The notes under the pieces are model-generated. The model was not told the origin of the DNA. It worked only from the letters and a program-made list of their open reading frames with translations, and searched no databases. 7,134 nucleotides of DNA, taken from the NCBI GenBank assembly GCA_023253295.1, contig JALRGZ010000077.1, positions 1 to 7,134 on the forward strand, read 5' to 3'. Made by a program: the position numbers and the translations under genes. Positions 1-5,464 of the stretch are shown in pieces (within the stretch, counting starts at the first letter, position 1; the number at the start of each line of letters is the position of its first letter). The DNA comes from Flavobacterium sp. GTDB lineage: Bacteria > Bacteroidota > Bacteroidia > Flavobacteriales > Flavobacteriaceae.

Positions 1-402
1 AAAACTAGTTTCAACTAATGGATACAGACTTTTATCGGTTGAAAATTTAATTAAAGCACCTCTTTCGGCGTGTAATTCTAAATTGCTCTTCAATATAATT
101 GGCCCTGTAAGCCAAATCCCCGGGGGTATAATTACCTTTCCTCCCCCTTTTTGAGAAACTGCTTCTATAGCATCTGCAAAGGCTTTAGTGTTTAAAACAT
201 AGCCACCATTAACAGCGCCAAAATCTTTTAGATTAACAACATAATTGGGTATTACAGGCTCTTTAACTTGTAATGTATTCAACAAATTAAGTTCAGTAAT
301 ATTTTTTGTTGAATTTGCATTTTGCGCAGCAATAGTGTTGGAATAGCCCGACATTAAAAATATCAGAGCAACAATTAAAAATTGGTTGGGTTTCTTTTTC
401 AT
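1..402 (-). CDS. Glycoside hydrolase family 28 (polygalacturonase-like), N-terminal part
   Basis: The ATG is at 402-400 and the frame is open to the window edge, giving 134 codons. The catalytic C-terminal part lies outside. Residues 1-26 form a signal peptide: a lysine-rich start, a hydrophobic core and a likely cleavage after IAA before QNA. From about residue 55 the sequence follows the GH28 N-terminus closely: NLKDFGAVNGG, then NTKAFADAIEA, then GGGKVIIPPGIWLTGPI, then LKSNLELHAERGALIKFS and a YPLV stretch. Family members hydrolyse alpha-1,4-linked galacturonic acid in pectin, or related uronide/rhamnose linkages. The leader implies export to the periplasm or outside. The catalytic aspartates of GH28 are not in the window, so activity and exact substrate cannot be judged. 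A promoter-like box and a LacI-type palindrome lie just upstream, which suggests sugar-responsive control. The family call is firm; the substrate is inferred. Confidence 0.88.
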   Translation of the reverse strand, partial: MKKKPNQFLIVALIFLMSGYSNTIAAQNANSTKNITELNLLNTLQVKEPVIPNYVVNLKDFGAVNGGYVLNTKAFADAIEAVSQKGGGKVIIPPGIWLTGPIILKSNLELHAERGALIKFSTDKSLYPLVETSF

Positions 403-432
403 TTTATTCAATTGGTTTTTAGATGGCAAACA

Positions 433-440
433 CAAATGTA
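433..440 (-). promoter_or_regulatory. Candidate Bacteroidetes -7 box for the GH28 gene
   Basis: On the minus strand these bases read TACATTTG, matching the TAnnTTTG -7 consensus of Bacteroidetes sigma factor promoters. They lie about 30 bases before the GH28 start. A TTTG at 457-454 could act as the -33 element, but the spacer is only 13 bases, shorter than the usual 17 or more. The match is therefore suggestive only. Confidence 0.4.
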
Positions 441-449
441 ATCGATTAC
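438..449. promoter_or_regulatory. Palindrome resembling a LacI/GalR-family operator
   Basis: The sequence GTAATCGATTAC is a perfect 12-base palindrome with a central CG, the usual layout of LacI/GalR-family operators. It overlaps the candidate -7 box of the GH28 gene by three bases, a position where a bound repressor would block transcription. LacI-type regulators commonly control carbohydrate-use loci. No regulator gene is visible in the window, so the assignment rests on symmetry and position alone. Confidence 0.42.
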
Positions 450-513
450 CTTTCAAATTTATTTAAAATTTTATTAAATATTTTTAAGTTATCCCATTAA
501 AAAAATAATGTAG

Positions 514-550
514 AGAATCCCCTCTTTCCATTCCTGAAAAGGGGGATTCT
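514..550. terminator. Hairpin, terminator-like (left copy)
   Basis: AGAATCCCC at 514-522 pairs perfectly with GGGGATTCT at 542-550. The inner bases CTTTC and GAAAAG extend the stem with one bulge, leaving a loop of about seven bases. An A-rich tract precedes it and TTGTTTT follows, as in a bidirectional Rho-independent terminator. Its position is odd: it lies between two divergent genes and upstream of the methyltransferase gene, where no gene end needs a terminator. It could be an attenuator, or a duplicated copy of the hairpin at 4163-4195. Confidence 0.6.
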
Positions 551-563
551 TGTTTTATAAAAG
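515..563 (+). repeat. Direct repeat, left copy
   Basis: This 49-base stretch aligns without gaps to 4162-4210 with 41 identical positions. It covers the hairpin plus a downstream TTTTATAAAAG, itself built on the palindrome TTTTATAAAA. Both copies have the same orientation and bracket the methyltransferase/FAD oxidoreductase pair. Confidence 0.75.
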
Positions 564-625
564 AAATTAAATACTATTAAAAGTTGTAGAATTAGACTTT
601 TAAACTATATTTATAAACTTAATAC

Positions 626-633
626 TACATTTG
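626..633 (+). promoter_or_regulatory. Candidate Bacteroidetes -7 box for the methyltransferase/oxidoreductase unit
   Basis: The bases read TACATTTG, fitting the TAnnTTTG consensus, 37 bases before the ATG at 671. This is the same octamer as in front of the GH28 gene on the other strand. No good -33 TTTG stands at the expected distance, so the call is tentative. Confidence 0.4.
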
Positions 634-670
634 TTAGTTAAAACTTATGAATTAGACCGCAAATTAAAAT

Positions 671-1612
671 ATGGAAAGAAAACATTTTATAAAATCTCTA
701 CTCCTTTTTAGTGTCCCTCTATTAGCATTCCCTGCCAATACCGCTAATTTTCTTTTAGAAACAAAAAGCAATTTCAAAAAAATTTATACCAACAAGGTTT
801 TGAAAAATGAATTTTTCAAATTCTTAAAAAATGTTTTCAATCTATTTCCTGAAAATGATTTACACCATCTTATTACAAAAGTAACACTCCAAAAAAATAA
901 TGATAAAGAAATCTATATTGAAACCCAATCTAAATTAGAAGAAATCACTCCTTTTCATGCTCCTTTAAGCTATCAACTTCCATCACTTTTCAAACAAAAA
1001 GAGGAAATGGCAAAACAAACTGTAGCCCTACTTGGAAAAGATTCTGTATTCGATGGTTATTTAGAAATTGGTTCTTCAGGAAGATATCTTGATTATTTAG
1101 AAGAAAAATGTACAATTACTGGGGAACGATACTATGCGGATGGAAAAGAACCCGGTTATTCTCTTACCGAAATGATAGATCGTGGCCAAATTACTATTGG
1201 AGCAAAATATATCCCTTTGGCAAATTATCATACAAAATACGCAAAAATAATTACTAAAAACAGTTTGGATTTAGTAACCATATATATTGGTTTTCATCAC
1301 TGTCCTATCGATTTACGTGTGCCTTTTATTTCCTCTATCAGAGATACACTTCGTGTAGGCGGAAAATTAATTTTAAGAGACCATGATTGTAATACGGAAG
1401 AACAAAAAACTTTAGTTGCTTTAGCCCATGATGTTTTTAACATGGGAACGAATCAAACATGGGAATACAACAATAATGAAATTAGAAACTTTTATTCTTT
1501 AAATTTCATTTGCTCTTTTGTTGAAAAAATAGGATTTAAGTTTGAAAAAAGAACTATTTTCCAAGAAGGAGATCCTACAAAAAACGCATTGATGCTGTTT
1601 ACCAAAATTTAA
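671..1612 (+). CDS. Class I SAM-dependent methyltransferase-like protein with hydrophobic leader
   Basis: The protein has 313 residues. Residues 125-310 resemble the class I methyltransferase fold. YLEIGSSGRYLDYL at 130-143 fits the glycine-rich SAM-binding motif I, NSLDLVTIYIGFHH at 197-210 fits the motif IV region, and LRVGGKLILRDHD at 227-239 fits the strand-5 region seen in methyltransferases acting on small molecules. Residues 6-23 are strongly hydrophobic after a basic start and end in FPANTA, so the protein may carry a signal peptide or membrane anchor. Residues about 30-110 match nothing I recognise. The start has no Shine-Dalgarno sequence but sits in the A/T-rich context normal for Bacteroidetes. 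The next gene starts 12 bases after the stop, so the two are almost certainly co-transcribed and probably act on the same compound or membrane. The substrate is unknown. Confidence 0.72.
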   Translation: MERKHFIKSLLLFSVPLLAFPANTANFLLETKSNFKKIYTNKVLKNEFFKFLKNVFNLFPENDLHHLITKVTLQKNNDKEIYIETQSKLEEITPFHAPLSYQLPSLFKQKEEMAKQTVALLGKDSVFDGYLEIGSSGRYLDYLEEKCTITGERYYADGKEPGYSLTEMIDRGQITIGAKYIPLANYHTKYAKIITKNSLDLVTIYIGFHHCPIDLRVPFISSIRDTLRVGGKLILRDHDCNTEEQKTLVALAHDVFNMGTNQTWEYNNNEIRNFYSLNFICSFVEKIGFKFEKRTIFQEGDPTKNALMLFTKI

Positions 1613-1624
1613 TTATTCCCCAAA

Positions 1625-4141
1625 ATGAAAAAGATAAAAAACGGAATTAAATTCCTTATTTCTAAATCATTAAACCTAATAAAACTTATCTTCTCAATTT
1701 TTAAAAAAAGTTTGAAATTTATCCATAGTAAAAAACGATATACAATTCCTTTCTATTGTTTTATTGGTTATTTACTTCTGGTTATTATCCTAATTAAAAT
1801 CTCTGGTGATTGTAGTTTCAATAAAAGCCTGCCAAACAAACGTATAAATGATGTAACAAAAATAAATCCTATCCAAATTGACAAGGAAATACATCCTCAT
1901 TCAATAAAAGAAATAATACATGCTATTAAATCAACTACTGGTCCCATTTCTATAGGTGGAGGGCGCTATAGCATGGGTGGTCAAATAGCTTATGAAAACA
2001 GTTTGCATATTGACATGCGTCAATTTAATAAAGTATTAAACCTAGACAGACAAAAAAAACAAGTAACCGTACAACCAGGGATTGTATGGAAAGATTTGCA
2101 AAAAACAATTGACCCCTACAATTTATCCATAAAAATTATGCAAACATACGCCAACTTTACTGTTGGAGGGTCTGTGTCTGTAAATTGCCATGGTAGATAT
2201 ATTGGACACGGACCAATTATATCATCTGTAATTCAATTAAAAATAGTTACAGCTTCAGGAGAATTAATAACAACCAACCGGCAAACCAATAGTGATATTT
2301 TTAATGCCGTCATAGGTGGTTATGGAGGCATTGGCGTTATTGTAGAAACAACACTTCAATTAGAAGATAACGTTAAAGTAAAACGCCAAACTAAACTAGT
2401 TAATATAAAAGAATACAATCACTTTTTTAACAGCAACATTAAAAACAATAAAAATATCATATTCCAGAATGGCGATTTATATCCTCCTAATTACGATGTT
2501 ATTAACAATGTATCATGGCTAAAAACAAACAAAGAATTAACAGACACAACCAGAGTCACTCCTGAAAATCAGAATTACTGGCTGGAACCCAAATTAATAG
2601 AATTAATTTCTTGGGGAAATTTTGGCAAATGGATAAGACGTAAAATAGTTGACCCTATTATTTATAGTAAAGAAAAAGTTGTTTGGAGAAATAAAGAAGC
2701 TAGTTATGATGTTTTTGAATTAGAGCCAGCTTCAAGAGAAGAACAAACATATGTATTACAAGAATACTTCATTCCTGTCAAAAACATACAAACTTTCATT
2801 CCAAAAATGAGAGCAATTTTCCAAAAGTATAATGCAAACATTATCAATGTTTCCTTACGCCATGCCTACCCAGACAAAGAATCCTATTTATCGTGGGCAA
2901 AAGAAGAAGTGTTTGCATTTGTAATTTATTATAAACAAGGAACTGACTCTTCATCAAAAAGCATTGTAAAAAAATGGACGTTAGAAATGACTGATGCCAT
3001 CTTAAGCGAAAATGGATCTTGGTACCTACCCTATCAACCTCATGCATCTATTACACAATTTCGCCAGGCATATCCCAATTCTAATAAATATTTTGAAATA
3101 AAAAACAAATTAGATCCTCTTCATCGATTAAACAATAAATTATTAGACAAATACAATCCTTATATCCAAAAAACAATCGAAAAAGAGAGAGAGAGTATTA
3201 AAGGATATTTCAGAGACGAAGAACAAACCGTTCTTACTGTTCCCGAATGGTATTTAGTCTTCAATCCTAAAGAATACGCTGATTATCTTGAACAAGGAAA
3301 TAATCCTTCGGATTTTCCTTTTTATAAATCTATTAATGAATATTGGAAACTATACGATAGATCTATTCAACTCGTATCAAAAGCCTATCCAGAAAACAAA
3401 GAATACACGACAATGTTAAAGGTAATTGGTATAAGTGTAACTCTAGAATACACTGCAAAAATTTTATATGAAAATACCATTGGCAAACTATTTAGTTGGT
3501 TTGCAAACAACAATATGTCTGATGAAGAAAAAACAATAATAGCAGCTCAGAGAGCCTACTCTGATTTTATTTATGATACAGCGTGGTATGAATTTAAATT
3601 CTTGCCATGGGTTAAAAAAGTTTGGAATGTTGCAGATACTTCTAAGGGTAGTTTTTTGAGAAAAACAGAAAGGAAACTGTTTTTTACATTTGAATTTGTT
3701 TTCAAAGCTGGTTATGCACAACTTATTGAATGGGCAGCAAAAAACAGCTATGAAACCCCAGTAACAAACATCTATTTATTGGTAGAAACTAAAGAAAATA
3801 TTCGATCAACAAATGACATTAAAATACTGAAAGAACAAAACAATAAAAAATTGTTAAGCATCCCTAGATGGGGGGCATTTACTACTAATTTATTAAAGCT
3901 GTGTCAAAAGGACGTAAAAATTTTAGAAATTGGAGGCAATGACGAAATAGTGGTTTCTATTTTATCAGAAGCATCTAAAAACAGTAATTTCGAAAACACA
4001 AAACTACTCTATAAATCAGAAGTAGTGACGAATAAAAAAATCAAAAGATTAATATATTTAGTACCTGTAAAACAATTGATAACTTTTCTAAAACAAGCAA
4101 ATAGTAGAAAAACAGAAGTTGAACATATTTTTGATTATTAA
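1625..4141 (+). CDS. Membrane-anchored FAD-binding oxidoreductase (VAO/PCMH family, aldonolactone-oxidase-like) with uncharacterised C-terminal domain
   Basis: The protein has 838 residues. A lysine-rich N-terminus is followed by one transmembrane segment at about 43-60. Residues 85-250 are a PCMH-type FAD-binding domain: PISIGGGRYSMGG at 107-119 (pyrophosphate loop), LHIDMRQFNKVLNLD at 127-141, VTVQPGIVWKDL at 147-158, FTVGGSVSVNCHGR at 178-191 and GGYGGIGVIVETTLQL at 231-246. The region to about 515, ending in DPLHRLNN at 497-504, resembles the substrate domain of sugar-lactone oxidases such as L-gulonolactone or D-arabinono-lactone oxidase. Those enzymes oxidise a sugar lactone or alcohol with oxygen or another acceptor. 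The His that binds FAD covalently in some relatives (GxGHS) is R114-Y-S here, so the flavin is probably not covalently held at that site. Residues about 528-838 are an additional domain (TVPEWYLVFNPKEYADYL at about 537) that I cannot assign. Typical lactone oxidases have 400-550 residues, so this is a fusion. It is co-transcribed with the methyltransferase 12 bases upstream. Confidence 0.82.
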   Translation: MKKIKNGIKFLISKSLNLIKLIFSIFKKSLKFIHSKKRYTIPFYCFIGYLLLVIILIKISGDCSFNKSLPNKRINDVTKINPIQIDKEIHPHSIKEIIHAIKSTTGPISIGGGRYSMGGQIAYENSLHIDMRQFNKVLNLDRQKKQVTVQPGIVWKDLQKTIDPYNLSIKIMQTYANFTVGGSVSVNCHGRYIGHGPIISSVIQLKIVTASGELITTNRQTNSDIFNAVIGGYGGIGVIVETTLQLEDNVKVKRQTKLVNIKEYNHFFNSNIKNNKNIIFQNGDLYPPNYDVINNVSWLKTNKELTDTTRVTPENQNYWLEPKLIELISWGNFGKWIRRKIVDPIIYSKEKVVWRNKEASYDVFELEPASREEQTYVLQEYFIPVKNIQTFIPKMRAIFQKYNANIINVSLRHAYPDKESYLSWAKEEVFAFVIYYKQGTDSSSKSIVKKWTLEMTDAILSENGSWYLPYQPHASITQFRQAYPNSNKYFEIKNKLDPLHRLNNKLLDKYNPYIQKTIEKERESIKGYFRDEEQTVLTVPEWYLVFNPKEYADYLEQGNNPSDFPFYKSINEYWKLYDRSIQLVSKAYPENKEYTTMLKVIGISVTLEYTAKILYENTIGKLFSWFANNNMSDEEKTIIAAQRAYSDFIYDTAWYEFKFLPWVKKVWNVADTSKGSFLRKTERKLFFTFEFVFKAGYAQLIEWAAKNSYETPVTNIYLLVETKENIRSTNDIKILKEQNNKKLLSIPRWGAFTTNLLKLCQKDVKILEIGGNDEIVVSILSEASKNSNFENTKLLYKSEVVTNKKIKRLIYLVPVKQLITFLKQANSRKTEVEHIFDY

Positions 4142-4161
4142 AAAATAGCTGCTACCAATAA

Positions 4162-4210
4162 AAATCCCCTCTTTCCATACCGAAAATAGGGGATTCTCAT
4201 TTTATAAAAG
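4162..4210 (+). repeat. Direct repeat, right copy
   Basis: This copy is ungapped and 41/49 identical to 515-563, in the same orientation. Most differences fall in the loop and just beside the stem. The run CCCCTCTTTCCA and the final TTTTATAAAAG are unchanged. The two copies are about 3.65 kb apart. Confidence 0.75.
4163..4195. terminator. Bidirectional Rho-independent terminator between convergent genes
   Basis: AATCCCCT at 4163-4170 pairs with AGGGGATT at 4188-4195, with further inner pairing of TTT and AAA. The A-run before it and the CATTTTAT after it supply a U-tract in either direction. It starts 21 bases after the FAD oxidoreductase stop and lies 23 bases from the stop of the minus-strand frame. 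It is well placed to end both convergent transcripts. Confidence 0.75.
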
Positions 4211-4218
4211 TATTTAAC

Positions 4219-4308
4219 TTATTCTACATTTTTAACCTTATGTCCAAAAACTCCAAAGTAAAGAATAACCAGAAAGCAAACTAAAGGAATCAAATAACCC
4301 GATTGAAT
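4219..4308 (-). other. Likely C-terminal tail of a FucP-type sugar permease (MFS), fused in frame to the FkbM gene
   Basis: The last 29 residues of the minus-strand frame, IQSGYLIPLVCFLVILYFG then VFGHKVKNVE, contain a transmembrane helix followed by a short charged tail. This resembles the final helix and C-terminus of the L-fucose permease (FucP) group of the major facilitator superfamily in flavobacteria, and it does not resemble an FkbM domain. A sugar permease would suit the GH28 gene, which lies on the same strand beyond the two-gene unit. The rest of the transporter is absent; upstream the frame continues as the methyltransferase. With so few residues the family name is an inference from pattern, while the change in character is clear. 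Confidence 0.55.
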
Positions 4309-4821
4309 ATCATTGTCTAATACTTCTCTACAAAAATCATACCACACACCTTCAATATCTGCTTTGATAATATCAACTTGTGGCATATCTTCTTTCATCA
4401 TTGTAACTAAATTCTTTGTATCAACTTCAATATATGCTGGGTCTTCACCAAATTGTGGTAAAGGTATTAAAGAATAACATTTAGTTAAATCATTTTTGTC
4501 ATAATAAAATTTCATCTTACCATTATCTTTTGCATATGCAACTTGATGATATGTCATTTTATTTTTATATGCAAAATCTGATTGAAATAATTTTACACTA
4601 TCTGGAGTTGGATCATATAAATGTATATTTAAATTTTTATTAAACATACACATTGCTTGTTCAAATCCTACGTCTCTATGTACACCTAAAGATAATACGT
4701 TCTTACTTTCTTTTACTATCTTTTCAGGTAACCAATAATTTTTAAATTGTTCAAATGAGTGAGGTTTTAAATACTTACCTTCAATCTGTTTCATCTTATC
4801 ATATAGTTGTGATTCGTTCAT
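4219..4821 (-). CDS. FkbM-family methyltransferase, C-terminus replaced by a foreign membrane segment
   Basis: The frame encodes 200 residues, of which about 1-171 are FkbM-like. VLSLGVHRDVGFEQAM at 42-57 occupies the SAM motif I position, IHLYDPTPDSVKLF at 66-79 fits the acidic 'EPxP' strand, YIEVDTKNLVTMM at 130-142 is the usual 'V.tLD.l' element, and VDIIKADIEGVWYDFC at 149-164 is the diagnostic KxDxEG motif. FkbM proteins O-methylate sugars or similar small molecules. The domain normally continues 40-60 residues past KxDxEG, but here it breaks off near 171-173 and a hydrophobic helix follows to the stop. The ATG at 4821 is preceded by AAGGAAG (4831-4825), a strong Shine-Dalgarno sequence, and the frame overlaps the upstream sulfotransferase by 23 bases. 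The hybrid is probably not a natural full-length protein. Confidence 0.72.
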   Translation of the reverse strand: MNESQLYDKMKQIEGKYLKPHSFEQFKNYWLPEKIVKESKNVLSLGVHRDVGFEQAMCMFNKNLNIHLYDPTPDSVKLFQSDFAYKNKMTYHQVAYAKDNGKMKFYYDKNDLTKCYSLIPLPQFGEDPAYIEVDTKNLVTMMKEDMPQVDIIKADIEGVWYDFCREVLDNDIQSGYLIPLVCFLVILYFGVFGHKVKNVE

Positions 4822-5464
4822 AATCTTCCTTATTGTAATTTAAAGTATCAAAGTCTTGTTTAAAATACTTATATATTATTTCTGCTTGTTCTTTTGTATA
4901 ACCTTGTTGGGTTTTGTATGTTGACTTTTTAACGTGTGCAGGTTTAACGTTATAACCTAAATTTTGTAAATACTTCCAAACTGTTCCTTCTTCTATCTTA
5001 AATACGTGTACAGGTTTATCTGTTTGATTTTGAAACCATTTTGATTGACAATCAAAAGCATTTAATAGTTTGTGTGATGAAATAAACTTTTTTCTTTCTT
5101 CTTCATTTACAAGTAAATTAATAAATCCTTCAAACTTTAGTTCTAATAATCTATTTCTTCTTGCCTCGTAAAACTCTTTTGTATCTCCCTTTAATGGCAA
5201 TTGTCCTGTTGCTCTTTTTAAATCCCATTCAATACAAAAATGATAATAACTATAATATCTGTCATATGGATTTCTAACAGTTATAAAATATTCATCAGCA
5301 ATAAAGTTTAATTGTTGATTTTCTTTTATTGTTTTATGAGCACCTGTATTAGGTATCTCTTCACCTATATTTTTTGTTTTCTTTAATACTTCAGTTATAG
5401 ATGAACCTCCACATTTAGGTGGGTGTATGAATATAATATTATGTTCTTTTAATTTAAAACTCAT
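4799..5464 (-). CDS. Sulfotransferase family 2 protein
   Basis: The protein has 221 residues, close to the normal size for compact members of this family. IIFIHPPKCGGSSITEVL at 10-27 is the 5'-phosphosulfate-binding loop of PAPS-dependent sulfotransferases (K17, G19, G20, S21, S22). FITVRNPYDRYYSYYHF at 60-76 is the 3'-phosphate-binding element, with R64 and S72. The end, YTKEQAEIIYKYFKQDFDTLNY, is the usual C-terminal helix of Sulfotransfer_2 proteins. Such enzymes move sulfate from PAPS to a hydroxyl, usually on a carbohydrate; the acceptor is unknown. No signal peptide or membrane segment is seen, so it should act in the cytoplasm. It overlaps the upstream glycosyltransferase-like gene by 11 bases and has no clear Shine-Dalgarno site, so translational coupling is likely. 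Its partners suggest sulfation of a glycan. Confidence 0.83.
   Translation of the reverse strand: MSFKLKEHNIIFIHPPKCGGSSITEVLKKTKNIGEEIPNTGAHKTIKENQQLNFIADEYFITVRNPYDRYYSYYHFCIEWDLKRATGQLPLKGDTKEFYEARRNRLLELKFEGFINLLVNEEERKKFISSHKLLNAFDCQSKWFQNQTDKPVHVFKIEEGTVWKYLQNLGYNVKPAHVKKSTYKTQQGYTKEQAEIIYKYFKQDFDTLNYNKEDYERITTI
4825..4831 (-). promoter_or_regulatory. Strong Shine-Dalgarno site of the FkbM gene
   Basis: The minus strand reads AAGGAAG three bases before the ATG, with the AGGA core five bases away. It lies inside the end of the sulfotransferase gene. Bacteroidetes genes seldom use such sites, and none is visible before the starts in the left half of the window. This supports a different origin for the right half and fixes the start of the gene. 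Confidence 0.65.

Larger units (their letters stand above)
403..670. other. Divergent intergenic control region
   Basis: This 268-base stretch separates the minus-strand GH28 gene from the plus-strand methyltransferase gene. It is very AT-rich. It holds a promoter-like box for each direction, a 12-bp perfect palindrome next to the GH28 start, and a GC-rich hairpin at 514-550. I found no convincing small gene. The ATG at 644-646 meets a stop after one codon. Confidence 0.6.

Noticed and set aside
2844..3047. Minus-strand frame of 67 codons
   Set aside because: It lies wholly inside the FAD oxidoreductase gene on the other strand and has no recognisable features.
3488..3721. Minus-strand frame of 77 codons
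   Set aside because: It is antisense to the C-terminal domain of the FAD oxidoreductase, with a composition expected of a shadow frame.
515..4210. Insertion sequence or composite transposon bounded by the 49-base repeats
   Set aside because: There is no transposase or integrase gene between them, and the repeats look like terminator hairpins and not transposon ends.
4219..4308. C-terminal membrane anchor as a natural part of the FkbM protein
   Set aside because: The FkbM domain is cut short exactly where the helix begins, and the helix looks like the last helix of a sugar permease, so a fusion at a join explains it better.
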